A stretch of 64,000 nt of DNA from Bacillus sp. EB106-08-02-XG196 (GCF_013396335.1 NZ_JABWSY010000013.1:24671-88670); one strand, 5' to 3'. Positions 9,742 through 19,234 are shown, counted from the stretch's first letter. The notes: generated by a model from the sequence alone, not told the origin. Numbers and translations: made by a program.

Positions 9742-9771
9742 TAGTAGGTAAAAGTACTAGGAGGAAAAACT

Positions 9772-10152
9772 ATGGTTTGGCTGCTGCGCTTACTGTTAGT
9801 ATTCTTGTTCAGCTTCATTCTTTTTGTAACCATTAAATATCTTCTTAAACCAACTCGTAAATTAGAAGCAGCGCGAAAACACAAACGTTTCTTACTAATA
9901 GATAATGAAGAGGTTATCAAGAATTTTCAACTCACCTATAATGGCGCTGTGTTTACGGGAGAAAAATATCTAGGGGCCACCAAAAACACAATAGATGTTG
10001 TTTCCATCTCGCTTTGGCCGAATCAGACTACTTCCATTCAGGGAATGGCTAAGGAAGACTTTTATTTTATCGAAAAAAAAATACGCGAACGATATCCAGT
10101 TGCCCAAATCAATTGGAAAAGTCCAATTGATGAATTTCTGCATCAAAAATAG
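9772..10152 (+). CDS. ysdB: sigma-W pathway protein YsdB
   Basis: A 126-residue protein with one N-terminal transmembrane helix (about 2-25) and a basic, otherwise soluble domain; the whole resembles YsdB. In B. subtilis YsdB is a sigma-W-regulated protein linked to the envelope-stress pathway; its molecular action is not well known. The ATG follows AGGAGG with normal spacing, and an exact sigma-W promoter lies upstream. It is a single-gene unit ended by a hairpin overlapping the stop of the convergent membrane-protein gene. Confidence 0.85.
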   Translation: MVWLLRLLLVFLFSFILFVTIKYLLKPTRKLEAARKHKRFLLIDNEEVIKNFQLTYNGAVFTGEKYLGATKNTIDVVSISLWPNQTTSIQGMAKEDFYFIEKKIRERYPVAQINWKSPIDEFLHQK

Positions 10153-10175
10153 CCGCTTAGCCAGCGGCTTTTTCT
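10151..10175 (+). terminator. shared terminator between ysdB and the TVP38-type gene
   Basis: AGCCGCT-TAGCC-AGCGGCT is followed by TTTTTC on the plus strand. Read on the minus strand it is followed by ATTTTTG, so it may serve both convergent genes. Confidence 0.8.
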
Positions 10176-10744
10176 TTTGTTCTTTTAAAAAACACCTTCC
10201 ATTTGATTACATTTTGTCTCTCTCTCAGTAGATAAACGAGAATCGTTAACCCCAGTAAAATTAATGCGATTAGAGAAGGCGTAAAGGTTGAGATATACTC
10301 TCCGAAAATTGTACAAAAAAAGGCGATTGGGAAATTTGTTAAGAAAGAGGCTTTTAGAAACTCTTTAAATTTAGGTTTTCTTTGTTTTAAGCAAAAGCTT
10401 AATAGGTGGTAATGAACAAATGGAATAAGTCTTAAAATGGCAATTTGACCAACGGTAAGATTTCGATATTCCCCAAACCAGCGATTTTTTATTTTTATAA
10501 GGCGCTCTTGTGTTTTCGGCATTCTATCAATGAAGGCATAGAAAAAGACGCTAACCCCCATTAAACCAATAACCGAATAAATCGTACCCCACACCGTTCC
10601 AAAAAGAACCCCTCCAGCAATGACGACAACCGATACAGGAATAAATAAGAAGGATCTTAGCAGATGAAATAGAACAAAAGCCAATGGAGCAAAAATCCCC
10701 CCGGCTTCCACCATGATTAACAGCAAAGACAAGTCCTCATTCAT
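10157..10744 (-). CDS. TVP38/TMEM64 (DedA-like) membrane protein
   Basis: A 195-residue polytopic membrane protein of the TVP38/TMEM64 (VTT-domain) family. The hydrophobic core LFHLLRSFLFIPVSVVVIAG with GGVLFGTVWG (about 27-52) is the family signature, as is the later RLIPFVHYHL re-entrant segment (about 105-114). Relatives include DedA proteins and lipid-scramblase-like VTT proteins; the bacterial substrate is unsettled. The ATG has AGGGGG ten bases upstream. It is convergent with ysdB. A B. subtilis counterpart is likely in the YtxB group, but I do not assign a symbol. Confidence 0.8.
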   Translation of the reverse strand: MNEDLSLLLIMVEAGGIFAPLAFVLFHLLRSFLFIPVSVVVIAGGVLFGTVWGTIYSVIGLMGVSVFFYAFIDRMPKTQERLIKIKNRWFGEYRNLTVGQIAILRLIPFVHYHLLSFCLKQRKPKFKEFLKASFLTNFPIAFFCTIFGEYISTFTPSLIALILLGLTILVYLLRERQNVIKWKVFFKRTKEKAAG

Positions 10745-10781
10745 AAAACAAAGCCCCCTAGGTGTTAATCTATCTTATAAT

Positions 10782-10908
10782 CCAGCTCCAGCGCCTAGCC
10801 CCTCGGGGTCAAATAACCTTCGGGGCTGAGCACAAAGGAAACCTCCTTGAATACTCTTCGCAGGAACAAGCTGTGCTTGTTCCGAAGGCGCTTCCGCTTT
10901 TTGTTGCT
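10782..10908. repeat. dispersed GC-rich intergenic repeat, copy 2
   Basis: The block runs from ccagctccagcgcctagccc to aaggcgcttccgcttttt. Its left end is the reverse complement of the right end of copy 1, and its right end matches copies at 23.9 and 57.2 kb. A short open frame across it is a by-product of the repeat. Confidence 0.8.
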
Positions 10909-10942
10909 AGTTTAGCATATAGAAAGGGCCATGCTGTTATGT

Positions 10943-11206
10943 CTACAACGTGAAAAAATAGCCTAAAAGAATGATTTCTGTAACAGCTAGTAATGGAAAG
11001 ACAACTTTAAAGGACAAGTGCTTTGTTTTATGTCGAAAGAGCTGCATTCCTGCTGTTGTACCAACGGCTCCTCCAAATATAGCCACTAGCCACAAGGTGT
11101 TTTCACTAATCCTGTACTGATGTTTTTTTGCTCGTTCTTTATCTACTTTCATCACAATCAAACCAATTATATTCATTATGAGATATGCACCTAAAATGGT
11201 ACTCAT
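10943..11206 (-). CDS. ysdA: DUF1294 membrane protein YsdA
   Basis: A protein of about 87 residues with a DUF1294 domain: hydrophobic N-terminal helix, a basic stretch (VDKERAKKHQYRISE), the signature LFGGAVGT-like segment AIFGGAVGTTAGMQLFRHKT, and a C-terminal helix. Function is unknown. The ATG at 11206 is chosen because GGGGAG lies nine bases upstream; an upstream in-frame ATG at 11236 lies inside the rplT terminator hairpin and cannot be the normal start. It follows rplT, as ysdA does in B. subtilis. Confidence 0.85.
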   Translation of the reverse strand: MSTILGAYLIMNIIGLIVMKVDKERAKKHQYRISENTLWLVAIFGGAVGTTAGMQLFRHKTKHLSFKVVFPLLAVTEIILLGYFFTL

Positions 11207-11224
11207 TTTTCTCATCTCCCCAAT

Positions 11225-11255
11225 ATAAAAAGCCATTCTCGTTGTGAGAATGGCT
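11225..11255 (-). terminator. terminator of infC-rpmI-rplT
   Basis: On the minus strand AGCCATTCTC-ACAAC-GAGAATGGCT is followed by TTTTTAT, directly after the rplT stop. Confidence 0.93.
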
Positions 11256-11262
11256 CAAGAAA

Positions 11263-11619
11263 TTATTTTTGTTGTTGTTTTGCAACGTTTGCTAATTCAG
11301 TAAATGCTGCTGCATCGCTTACTGCTAATTCAGCAAGCATTTTGCGGTTTACTTCGATACCAGCAAGCTTTAAGCCATGCATTAAACGGCTGTAAGAAAG
11401 ACCGTTCATACGAGCTGCTGCGTTGATACGAGTAATCCAAAGTTTACGGAAGTCGCGCTTTTTCTGGCGACGATCGCGGAATGCATACATTAAAGATTTC
11501 ATAACCTGTTGGTTTGCTACTTTATATAATGTATGTTTTGAACCATAATAACCTTTTGCTAATTTAATGACTTTTTTACGACGCTTGCGCGTCACTGTAC
11601 CGCCTTTAACACGTGGCAT
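11263..11619 (-). CDS. rplT: 50S ribosomal protein L20
   Basis: The 118-residue L20 protein, a 23S rRNA-binding assembly protein of the large subunit. The basic N-terminus ([18 protein letters not shown]) and the globular C-terminal part with [19 protein letters not shown] are characteristic. In Bacillus, L20 also represses its own operon by binding the infC leader. GGAGG precedes the ATG. It is the last gene of infC-rpmI-rplT. Confidence 0.98.
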   Translation of the reverse strand: MPRVKGGTVTRKRRKKVIKLAKGYYGSKHTLYKVANQQVMKSLMYAFRDRRQKKRDFRKLWITRINAAARMNGLSYSRLMHGLKLAGIEVNRKMLAELAVSDAAAFTELANVAKQQQK

Positions 11620-11650
11620 GAATTTTTCCTCCTATATCAATCGTTAACGA

Positions 11651-11851
11651 TTATTTAAGATTTGTTAATAAGAAACGGATGCGTTTGAAATCTCCTTTAG
11701 AAACAAGAGACGCTTTGCGAAGCTTACGCTTAGCTTTTGTAGATTTGTTTGCAAATAAGTGGCTAGTATATGCGTGAGAACGCTTCAGTTTACCAGAACC
11801 AGTTTTCTTGAAACGCTTTGCAGCCCCACGGTGAGTTTTCATTTTTGGCAT
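11651..11851 (-). CDS. rpmI: 50S ribosomal protein L35
   Basis: The 66-residue L35 protein of the large ribosomal subunit. The sequence is highly basic and begins [20 protein letters not shown], a clear L35 signature. The start is preceded by AAGGAGG. It sits between infC and rplT with short gaps, so translation of the three genes is likely coupled on one mRNA under the L20 leader. Confidence 0.98.
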   Translation of the reverse strand: MPKMKTHRGAAKRFKKTGSGKLKRSHAYTSHLFANKSTKAKRKLRKASLVSKGDFKRIRFLLTNLK

Positions 11852-11868
11852 TGGGATAGTCCTCCTTA

Positions 11869-12387
11869 TTACTTTTCGATTTTAGGTGCTAGAACGAGGA
11901 ACATACTCCGTCCATCCATTTTCGGATGTGACTCGATAGTCGAAACTTCCTTGCACTCTTGTGAGAAACGGTCTAACACACGCTGACCGATTTCTTTATG
12001 GGTAATCGCCCGGCCCTTGAAACGGATTGAAGCTTTTACCTTGTCGCCTTTTTCCAAAAACTTAATCGCATTGCGAAGTTTTGTATTAAAGTCATGCTCA
12101 TCAATTGTTGGGCTTAGACGAACTTCTTTTGTAACGATAATCTTTTGATTCTTTCGAGCTTCTTTTTCTTTCTTTTGATTCTCGAATTTAAATTTGCCAT
12201 AGTCCATAATTCGGGCTACCGGAGGCTTCGCATTTGGTGCAACTAGTACCAAATCAAGATTCACTCGTCCGGCAATCTCCAGCGCTTCAAATTTGGTTTT
12301 AATCCCCAATTGCTCGCCGTTTTGATCAATTAAGCGAACTTCGCGAGCGCGAATACCCTCATTTAACAACATGTCTTTGCTAATAAT
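11869..12387 (-). CDS. infC: translation initiation factor IF-3 (ATT start)
   Basis: IF-3 binds the 30S subunit, checks initiator tRNA-start codon pairing and prevents premature subunit joining. The protein has the N-domain ([20 protein letters not shown]), a lysine-rich linker (about residues 80-95) and the C-domain ending MFLVLAPK. The conventional ATG at 12370-12372 is internal. GGAGGTGG at 12391-12398 instead places the start at ATT 12385-12387 (or ATT 12382-12384), giving [12 protein letters not shown], which aligns with B. subtilis IF-3. Start at a rare ATT codon is the known infC pattern and allows IF-3 to limit its own synthesis. Confidence 0.93.
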   Translation of the reverse strand: MISKDMLLNEGIRAREVRLIDQNGEQLGIKTKFEALEIAGRVNLDLVLVAPNAKPPVARIMDYGKFKFENQKKEKEARKNQKIIVTKEVRLSPTIDEHDFNTKLRNAIKFLEKGDKVKASIRFKGRAITHKEIGQRVLDRFSQECKEVSTIESHPKMDGRSMFLVLAPKIEK

Positions 12388-12590
12388 TAGCCACCTCCAA
12401 GGTTTTCACGAATACAACATCCAGGTCAAGATAATCTGACTTTTGCTGCATCGGCAAGTACTGAACAACTTTAGATTCTTTGTTTAAGCAAACAAAAAAG
12501 TGCGGATGAATACACCCACACTTTACGAAACAAAAGTAATAAACTAAAAAGTTCACGTAAAACCTGCCAACTGCCAATTGCGTCAATCAG
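12388..12590 (-). promoter_or_regulatory. L20-type leader and attenuator of infC-rpmI-rplT
   Basis: The 5' leader of infC contains an intrinsic terminator at about 12494-12524: on the minus strand AAGTGTGG-(10 nt)-CCGCACTT followed by TTTTTTG. A premature terminator in this position is the arrangement of the Bacillus L20 leader, in which excess L20 favours termination. The L20-binding fold itself was not modelled, so regulation by L20 is inferred from operon identity plus the attenuator. Confidence 0.8.
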
Positions 12591-12944
12591 GTGAGAAGCG
12601 GGTGCTTCTTCTTTTCCCAAATCAAGTATTCAATTTTCCTTAGTTACTATAACATAAGCAAAGACGTAATGTCAAACATGCATTTCATATGGCAACGAAA
12701 TTTATTCTATCAAGAAACGAAAAATTATTCAATAGAAATTTTTTCTTTTTTTTGCCGTGCTATAATTGGCTGTTGATTTCCACTCCAGGCACTTCGCTTT
12801 CCGCAGGCGGTTCGGGAAGCCTCCTCGACGCTAAAGCGCCTGCGGGGTCTCCCCTGTCCCGTCCTCCTGCAGGAGTCTCGTGCCTTCCATTCCAATCAAC
12901 AGGTGCAAAAATCAAAAATTAGTTCCACACAACTTTTTTGTGAA
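12591..12944. other. infC-thrS intergenic region with GC-rich dispersed repeat
   Basis: The 354-bp gap between the infC leader and the thrS stop holds an AT-rich stretch (likely the infC promoter, on the minus strand, not resolved) and a GC-rich block at about 12778-12902, listed separately. No gene is supported here; the short open frames lie in the repeat. Confidence 0.6.
12778..12902. repeat. GC-rich dispersed intergenic repeat of a second family
   Basis: The block from ccactccaggcacttcgctt to tcgtgccttccattccaatc carries cgggaagcctcctcg and ggggtctcccctgtcccg, with complementary ends (ggcacttcg / gtgcc). From general knowledge, very similar GC-rich blocks recur many times in Bacillaceae chromosomes. 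Only one copy is present in this window, and it differs from the copies at 1.0, 10.8, 23.9 and 57.2 kb. Confidence 0.7.
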
Positions 12945-14882
12945 TTATCCTCTTTTCACTTCTGCAAGTAATGATTCGAGGAATTGTGCGAATGGCTCTG
13001 TTGCTGAATTTTGCTCGCCATATTTGCGGACGTTAACGGCATTTTCTTCTACTTCCTTGTCTCCGACAACGAGCATATATGGAATTTTTTGCATTTGGGC
13101 TTCACGGATTTTGTAGCCGATTTTTTCATTACGGGCATCTAATTCCACGCGGAAGCCTTCATTTTGAAGCTGTTCCTGTACCTGTTTTGCAAAATCAAAG
13201 TGTGCCTCTGGTGATACAGGTATTACTTGAACCTGTACTGGAGCTAACCAAGTCGGGAAAGCACCTTTGTATTCTTCGATTAAGAAGGCAATGAAGCGTT
13301 CCATTGTTGATACAACTCCACGGTGGATAACAACTGGGCGGTGCTGCTTGCCATCTTCACCCACATAAGTTAAATCAAAACGTTCCGGAAGTAAGAAATC
13401 TAATTGAACTGTAGAAAGAGTTTCCTCTTTACCTAAAGCTGTTTTTACTTGAACATCAAGTTTAGGACCGTAGAATGCAGCTTCACCCTCAGCTTCATAA
13501 TAATCAAGACCAAGGTCATCCATTGCTTCCTTCAGCATACCTTGCGCTTTTTCCCACATCGCATCATCATCAAAATACTTTTCAGTATCTTGCGGATCGC
13601 GATAGGAAAGACGGAAGGAATAGTCATTAATGTTAAAGTCTTTATATACCGCTAAAACAAGATTAACAACTCGTTTAAATTCGTCTTTAATTTGGTCCGG
13701 ACGAACAAAAATATGAGCATCATTTAAAGTCATTCCGCGAACACGCTGAAGTCCTGATAAAGCTCCTGACATTTCGTAGCGGTGCATTGTCCCCAGCTCA
13801 GCAATACGGATAGGCAGCTCACGATAACTGTGGATTGCATTTTTGTACACCATCATATGGTGCGGGCAGTTCATTGGACGAAGAACCAATTGCTCGTTAT
13901 CCATATCCATTACCGGGAACATATCCTCCTGGTAATGATCCCAGTGGCCTGAAGTTTTATATAAATCCACACTCCCCATGATTGGAGTATATACATGGTC
14001 ATATCCAAGGCGCTGCTCTTTATCAACAATGTATCGTTCAACAACACGGCGAATTGTTGCACCTTTTGGAAGCCATAATGGCAAGCCTTGACCTACTAAT
14101 TGTGAACTTGTAAACAGGTTCAATTCTTTTCCGATTTTACGGTGGTCACGCTCTTTTGCTTCTTCTAATAAACGAAGATGCTCTTTTAAATCTTCTTTCT
14201 TGAAAAAAGCTGTTCCGTAAATACGCTGAAGCATTTTATTCTTGCTGTCACCGCGCCAGTATGCTCCGGCAATGCTCAACAATTTAAATTCTTTTATTTT
14301 CCCAGTTGAAGGAACATGAACACCACGGCAAAGGTCAGCGAAATCACCCTGCTCATAAATGGTTACTGTCTCATCATCAGGAATTGCTTCAATTAATTCT
14401 AGCTTGTATGGGTCACCCTCAGCTTTGAAATGCTGTACGGCTTCCGCACGACTTACTGCTTTACGAACGATCTCAATATTTTCATTGACGATTTTCGCCA
14501 TTTCTTTTTCAATCTTCGGAAGGTCTTCTGGAGTAATCGATTCTTCAAGGTCGATATCATAATAAAAACCGCCTTCAATTACTGGTCCTACTCCAAGATT
14601 TACTTCTTTTCCGTACAGCCTTTTAACCGCTTGAGCCATTAAGTGAGCTGTACTATGACGCAAAATCTCCAACGCGTCTTTTGACTCAGGGACAACGATT
14701 TCTATCGATCCGTCTTCTTCGATTGGACGGCGAAGATCAAATAATTGACCATTCCATTTTCCGGCAATTGCTTTTTTCTTCAATCCCGGGCTGATGGAAA
14801 AGGCAATATCTTCCGTTGTTGTTCCACGAGGGAACTCCTTCACTGCTCCATCTGGAAACGAAATCTTAACAACGTCTGACAT
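12945..14882 (-). CDS. thrS: threonine--tRNA ligase
   Basis: A synthetase of about 645 residues that charges tRNA-Thr and edits Ser-tRNA-Thr. Domains in order are TGS (about 1-60), the editing N2 domain ([16 protein letters not shown], zinc-type HxxxH, about 70-225), the class II catalytic core with [12 protein letters not shown] (zinc-binding Cys/His), [19 protein letters not shown] and [11 protein letters not shown] (motif 3), and a C-terminal anticodon-binding domain from about 540. The ATG at 14882 has GGAGGAG; the longer reading to 14993 runs into the T-box terminator and is rejected. It is controlled by a T-box leader. Confidence 0.97.
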   Translation of the reverse strand: MSDVVKISFPDGAVKEFPRGTTTEDIAFSISPGLKKKAIAGKWNGQLFDLRRPIEEDGSIEIVVPESKDALEILRHSTAHLMAQAVKRLYGKEVNLGVGPVIEGGFYYDIDLEESITPEDLPKIEKEMAKIVNENIEIVRKAVSRAEAVQHFKAEGDPYKLELIEAIPDDETVTIYEQGDFADLCRGVHVPSTGKIKEFKLLSIAGAYWRGDSKNKMLQRIYGTAFFKKEDLKEHLRLLEEAKERDHRKIGKELNLFTSSQLVGQGLPLWLPKGATIRRVVERYIVDKEQRLGYDHVYTPIMGSVDLYKTSGHWDHYQEDMFPVMDMDNEQLVLRPMNCPHHMMVYKNAIHSYRELPIRIAELGTMHRYEMSGALSGLQRVRGMTLNDAHIFVRPDQIKDEFKRVVNLVLAVYKDFNINDYSFRLSYRDPQDTEKYFDDDAMWEKAQGMLKEAMDDLGLDYYEAEGEAAFYGPKLDVQVKTALGKEETLSTVQLDFLLPERFDLTYVGEDGKQHRPVVIHRGVVSTMERFIAFLIEEYKGAFPTWLAPVQVQVIPVSPEAHFDFAKQVQEQLQNEGFRVELDARNEKIGYKIREAQMQKIPYMLVVGDKEVEENAVNVRKYGEQNSATEPFAQFLESLLAEVKRG

Positions 14883-14935
14883 GGTAACTCCTCCTTTTGA
14901 ATGTAGCGTCTTATTAAAAAAAAACGCTCTAAATA

Positions 14936-15200
14936 ATAAAAAAACCCGTCCCTGGAAAAGGGACGAGTTTAATAAACACGTGGTTCCACCCAATTTTTCA
15001 TTTTTAAAAAAATCTTTAAAAAATGACTTTAGGACAGGGTAACGGGCTGTTTCCCGTCAGGCGATTACTCACTTCAAAGAAGCGTTCACCGCTGAAGTTT
15101 AAAGGTGGTAAGCATTCAATCCGTGCTAGGAGGCTTTCAGCCGGGTCCTCCCTCTCTGGTAACCGTGAATAAATACTGTTGTCCTTATCATTACTTTTTG
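14936..15200 (-). promoter_or_regulatory. T-box leader of thrS
   Basis: The minus strand carries the T-box core TTGGGTGGAACCACGTG (about 14977-14993), followed by a terminator hairpin (CTCGTCCCT-TTTCC-AGGGACGGG then T7) at about 14936-14969. ACC triplets at 15104-15109 lie where a Thr specifier loop would be expected. Uncharged tRNA-Thr should promote readthrough into thrS. The core motif is decisive; the specifier is inferred. This leader accounts for the gap between thrS and ytxC. Confidence 0.92.
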
Positions 15201-15281
15201 CTGCATATTTTACTATGTAGGTTATTATAATGATTAATTTTTGAAAAATCAATACAGCAAACACACAATTTTACAAATCTT

Positions 15282-16154
15282 TTAAGCCCCGTTTTCATTT
15301 GCATTGTTTTTCTGCTGAATCCATTCCTTTGTATGACGCAAACCCTTGAATGATTTTACTAAAACTCTTTCTTCAAAAATGTTTTTGATGGTCCTTACCA
15401 GCGGTTCCTCTGGATTTTTCGTATAGAGCAGTATGCTTTTAGGAGCAATCGATAATAAGGGTGCAATTGAAGCAGAATCTACATAGACTGGATGATTAAA
15501 TAAAAGCTTCCGGTCTATCATTCTCATCAGCTCACCTCTTTTTATCTCTTCAAATTTTTCATCAAAGAAGGTAATTTCTTCATCAAACAAAAGATGCAGC
15601 GTGTCCATTTTTGGCTCACGTCCTGTTAAAAAATCTCTTAATGTTTGGATAAACATTTGATATTCCTGCTCCATTTTATACTCGTCGATTGATATTTCCA
15701 CGTAACTCTCTAATACTTTTAAATAAGGACGCAACCGAAATTTAAGGAAGGAATCAAAAGAAAAGGAGACATTATCCTGAAAGATTTCCTCAACTGCTTC
15801 TCTAATGTTTGGTTCTTCCCCATTTTCCCTAATTAAAACAGACAGGTCTTCCCGCTGGCCTTCAAGAACAGAATAAATAATCTCCATGATATGCTGCAGT
15901 TCCTCAGGATCCTCGAAAAAATATTGATCTTGTAAAATAGCTCTAAACCAATCATCACGCTTTATTTTTACGATAAATTCATAAAATGCATGTTTAACCT
16001 TCTCAAAATTTACCTTTCTGTCTAAAACCTTTACTATATATCGATCTTCTAAAAGAAGAATATCTTGATTATTTGGATTACCTCGTAAGCACTTCAGCAA
16101 GTGATCATAAAATCTCTTCGCATCCATCTTGCTTCGGAAGATGATTTCAGCCAA
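15282..16154 (-). CDS. ytxC: putative sporulation protein YtxC
   Basis: A protein of about 290 residues, acidic and mostly helical, with no membrane segment, matching the YtxC family found downstream of dnaBI in endospore formers. It is annotated as sporulation-related by family association; no molecular function is known. Notable is the run of short acidic helices such as YFFEDPEELQHIMEIIYSVL. The start is placed at TTG 16154, six bases after a G-rich site (AGGGGGG); an upstream GTG at 16172 would overlap that site. It is followed by the thrS T-box region. Confidence 0.75.
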   Translation of the reverse strand: MAEIIFRSKMDAKRFYDHLLKCLRGNPNNQDILLLEDRYIVKVLDRKVNFEKVKHAFYEFIVKIKRDDWFRAILQDQYFFEDPEELQHIMEIIYSVLEGQREDLSVLIRENGEEPNIREAVEEIFQDNVSFSFDSFLKFRLRPYLKVLESYVEISIDEYKMEQEYQMFIQTLRDFLTGREPKMDTLHLLFDEEITFFDEKFEEIKRGELMRMIDRKLLFNHPVYVDSASIAPLLSIAPKSILLYTKNPEEPLVRTIKNIFEERVLVKSFKGLRHTKEWIQQKNNANENGA

Positions 16155-16258
16155 CCAAATCCCCCCTCTCACCCATACTCTGTTTTACTATTTATATGGG
16201 GGACTTGGCCAAAATAGAAGTTAAGACATCAGAGATACACCTATATTGTGAAAAAAAA

Positions 16259-16292
16259 TAAAAAGATTACCGAAACTAAATCGGTAATCCTT
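16259..16292 (-). terminator. terminator of dnaB-dnaI
   Basis: On the minus strand GATTACCGA-(7 nt)-TCGGTAATC is followed by TTTTTATTTTT, just beyond the dnaI stop. Confidence 0.9.
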
Positions 16293-16304
16293 TATATATT
16301 TCAA

Positions 16305-17234
16305 TTAATCGCGCCGATTTGGCCCTTCAACCAGCACTGGTTCACTTAAACTTCGAATTCTTTCCATGATTCTCCGTGCTTTCATCTTTTCCTCTTCACC
16401 ACGTTGACTGTAGGTTAAATGGTGCTCAAGTCCTTGAAAGTCAAAATTAGAGGTGAAAAAGGTTGGCAGCTTTTCAAGCATTCTGAATTGAAGGATGGGG
16501 CCTAATACTTCATCCCGTGTCCAGCTGGAAACAGCTTCAGCCCCGATATCATCCAGCATGAGAATCGATTCTTTCTTCAGAGCTTCTATTTTTTCATTCA
16601 AGGTATTATCACCAATTGCACTTTTCATTTCGCGCAGCAGCTCAGGAACATAAACAATCATTGACGAAATCTGCTTCTTAGCAAGCTCGTTGGCTATAGC
16701 TCCTAACAAATAGGACTTCCCCACTCCAAACATCCCATAGAGATACAGCCCCTTTGGCTTTTGACCTGCCTCGTAATTCATTAAAAAGGTGGCAGCCTTA
16801 TCTCCTGCATCTAGACGGCCTTCGTCACCTTCGAAGTCCTCAAACGTCGCTTCCAATATGTCTCTTGGAACGTATAAACTTTTAATAAGCTTTTGATTTT
16901 TCTTGTGTTCATCTGCCATCACTTTTCGAGGACAGCGCTTATACACCACATCAATAGAGTTTCGTACCACTACCAACTCTGGGTGATACCCTTTCATGAA
17001 ATTAATACAGCCATCAAGACTCTCACAGCGATTACATTCTTTACTTTGCTGGGTATACTCATAAAGCTTGCTCATGCTTTTCTCAATCGTTGCCTGATTG
17101 AGCTCATTTTGGTGCTCTGTTAACAAGGCTTGAATATCAGGGTGATTTAGGACTTGCTTCCTCTGCTCTTCATATCGCTTCTGAAAACTTTCATTTGAGG
17201 CTAAACGCTTAAGTGTCCGATTAATTTTTTCCAT
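16305..17234 (-). CDS. dnaI: primosomal protein DnaI (helicase loader)
   Basis: The 309-residue AAA+ helicase loader that places the replicative helicase DnaC on DNA. The N-terminal domain (about 1-130) includes the zinc-binding cluster CNRCESLDGC and a later Cys (CPRK), which contacts the helicase. The AAA+ domain shows Walker A GMFGVGKSYLLG (about 167-178), Walker B ILMLDDIGAE (about 227-236) and a late arginine-rich region (KARRIMERIRSL). It lies 13 bp after dnaB in a two-gene unit, as in B. subtilis. Confidence 0.95.
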   Translation of the reverse strand: MEKINRTLKRLASNESFQKRYEEQRKQVLNHPDIQALLTEHQNELNQATIEKSMSKLYEYTQQSKECNRCESLDGCINFMKGYHPELVVVRNSIDVVYKRCPRKVMADEHKKNQKLIKSLYVPRDILEATFEDFEGDEGRLDAGDKAATFLMNYEAGQKPKGLYLYGMFGVGKSYLLGAIANELAKKQISSMIVYVPELLREMKSAIGDNTLNEKIEALKKESILMLDDIGAEAVSSWTRDEVLGPILQFRMLEKLPTFFTSNFDFQGLEHHLTYSQRGEEEKMKARRIMERIRSLSEPVLVEGPNRRD

Positions 17235-17247
17235 TTACTCTCACCCC

Positions 17248-18636
17248 CTATTTACGAAAGGCTTTTAGCTTTTCTTCAATGGCACGTTTTCTTGCTTCAA
17301 GCTCTGTGTTATTTTCTTTAGCAGGCTCTTTAACACTTTCTTTTCCTTTATCGTCAAACCAATCAGGTAATACTTCAGTCCGGATAGGTTTTTGTTTCGT
17401 AGATTTCCCTGTCTTTTTACTGTCTTTGAAGCTGCGTTCTTCTTTCCTGGCCGCTTCCATCGCTTCCTTCACGGTCTTTATTTTAAGCCGGGCCCAATGG
17501 CTTGCAATTGATTCAACAAATCCCTTTGTAAACTTCATGTCTGTTTTTCTCAGGACAACCTCGATCAATACATTGACAACGCCAGGGGGAAGTTTATATT
17601 TTATCATGACTTCTTCTAATATTTTTAGATTCGAAACAGAAGGTTCCACACCTCCCGAGAGTTCTTTAAAAATGACAATTGGCGGTGTGGTTTCATAATA
17701 GCGAATTAAAGTTTCTTCCTGCGTTTTCGGCTCCGTCAACTGGACCAGGTGAACAGCCGGCTGGGTTCTATTTATCAAACTCGGAAGCTGATCATAATTT
17801 TCAAATTGATACCAATCTCGTGCCCCTTTTCTAAGGTCCTCGATATCAATTTCATCCTTTTCATTAATGGCCCCTAATATAAAGTTTTTCATTTCGATTG
17901 GGCTGATTCCATATAGAAAGGCAAGGTTACTAATAACCTCTTTTACCTTTTTGGTGAGTGATTTCTGAGGAACCAGCGATTCATTTAGACCCGCCATTAA
18001 CATTTCAAAGTCAAAGGCGCTGGTATCAATTTGAATGGGCTTCTGGTCCTGCCTGCCAATAAATTCTTGAGCAGGTTCTGCCTCCAATTCCTCAGAATGC
18101 TCCTGCATATACTGAAGACTGCCAGGAGTTGCCGAAGCAAACACATCCTGAAACGCTCTTGTCACCTCTACATAGTCCTCTTCCAATGACTTTTGCTTAT
18201 CACTAAAAAACCGTTTTAACCTAGAAAAATGGTTTTTCCCAATTTTACGATATAAATAAATGTTTAGCATTCCATCAAGGAAGAATTGCTCTGGATTTAA
18301 CGGTGGATGAAGTTCATAAATAAAAGATCGTCCACTTTCATCACTTTTCACATATGTTTTTAATAACCCGATCCCCTCAAGGTTCAACCTTGCTTCGTAT
18401 ATATCCTTTAAATTGACACTTAACAAATTCATCAATAAATGATGGGTGGAGGATTCAGACCACAGTCTATTTTCTTCAAGCTCAGCCCAGAGAGTCATAT
18501 ATAAGCTTAAACATGTTGAGCCGATTAAGGGCTGATACAAAAAAGTCAACACTTTGCGATCATATTCATGCAGCAATCCATTTGACGTAACAAGATAACG
18601 GTCAATCGGAATCAATTCCTGCCAATGCTGCGCCAT
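17248..18636 (-). CDS. dnaB: replication initiation and membrane attachment protein DnaB
   Basis: A protein of about 462 residues, the low-GC Gram-positive DnaB that acts with DnaD and DnaI to load the helicase at oriC and at PriA-restart sites, and associates with the membrane. The N-terminal winged-helix DDBH1 domain spans about 1-150, and a DDBH2/DnaD-like domain about 320-410 contains the YKLPPGVVNVLIEVV segment. The charged C-terminus (about 415-462) is rich in Lys and Glu. The ATG at 18636 (MAQHWQELIP) aligns with the B. subtilis start; an in-frame GTG three codons earlier overlaps the ribosome binding site. Confidence 0.93.
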   Translation of the reverse strand: MAQHWQELIPIDRYLVTSNGLLHEYDRKVLTFLYQPLIGSTCLSLYMTLWAELEENRLWSESSTHHLLMNLLSVNLKDIYEARLNLEGIGLLKTYVKSDESGRSFIYELHPPLNPEQFFLDGMLNIYLYRKIGKNHFSRLKRFFSDKQKSLEEDYVEVTRAFQDVFASATPGSLQYMQEHSEELEAEPAQEFIGRQDQKPIQIDTSAFDFEMLMAGLNESLVPQKSLTKKVKEVISNLAFLYGISPIEMKNFILGAINEKDEIDIEDLRKGARDWYQFENYDQLPSLINRTQPAVHLVQLTEPKTQEETLIRYYETTPPIVIFKELSGGVEPSVSNLKILEEVMIKYKLPPGVVNVLIEVVLRKTDMKFTKGFVESIASHWARLKIKTVKEAMEAARKEERSFKDSKKTGKSTKQKPIRTEVLPDWFDDKGKESVKEPAKENNTELEARKRAIEEKLKAFRK

Positions 18637-18688
18637 TTCATTCACCCTTTAATAAAAGTAATAAAGAGCCAAAGACCTCTTTAGCTCC

Positions 18689-19150
18689 TTAGGATTTCTC
18701 CTTGTTTATCAATTCCTTTAATTCTTGAATAAAAACGTTTATATCCTTAAATTGACGGTAAACGGAGGCAAAGCGCACATATGCCACTTCATCCACATGC
18801 GCAAGCCTGTCCATGACCATTTCACCAATCAATTCACTTTTTATTTCTGATATTCCTTGACTGCGCAGTTCTTTTTCAACCCCTTGGGTAATATCCTCTA
18901 ATTCTTTTAAAGCAACGGGGCGTTTTTCACAAGCTTTAATTAAGCCTCGTAAAATTTTATCACGGCTGAATTCTTCCCTTGTACCTTCCTTTTTGACGAC
19001 AATAAGTGGAATTTCTTCAATCTTCTCGAATGTCGTAAAACGATAACCACATTCCTCACACTCACGTCTTCTTCGGGTTGCACGACCCTCATCTACCGGC
19101 CGGGAATCAAGCACACGTGTACCATAATTTTGACATGAAGGGCACTTCAT
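18689..19150 (-). CDS. nrdR: transcriptional repressor NrdR
   Basis: A 153-residue repressor of ribonucleotide reductase genes. It begins with the zinc ribbon [18 protein letters not shown], with the second Cys pair in ECEECGYRF, and continues with an ATP-cone domain (about 48-138, [20 protein letters not shown]), which senses ATP/dATP. The ATG at 19150 follows GGGAG; a longer in-frame reading to 19228 adds a non-family extension. It lies upstream of dnaB on the same strand, as in B. subtilis. Confidence 0.96.
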   Translation of the reverse strand: MKCPSCQNYGTRVLDSRPVDEGRATRRRRECEECGYRFTTFEKIEEIPLIVVKKEGTREEFSRDKILRGLIKACEKRPVALKELEDITQGVEKELRSQGISEIKSELIGEMVMDRLAHVDEVAYVRFASVYRQFKDINVFIQELKELINKEKS

Positions 19151-19234
19151 TTGATCAACTCCCAAATCAATCACTACATAAGTATAATATCTACTATTTA
19201 TCTTATTAGAAAGAAAACGGTAACACAAGAAGTA

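Noticed and set aside
10762..10953. Plus-strand 63-residue frame
   Set aside because: It lies almost wholly in a dispersed GC-rich repeat and lacks a ribosome binding site.
12689..12922. Plus-strand 77-residue frame
   Set aside because: It spans the GC-rich repeat at 12778-12902; no ribosome binding site and composition follows the repeat.
14883..14993. N-terminal extension of ThrS from an upstream start
   Set aside because: It would run through the T-box terminator hairpin, and the GGAGGAG site belongs to the ATG at 14882.
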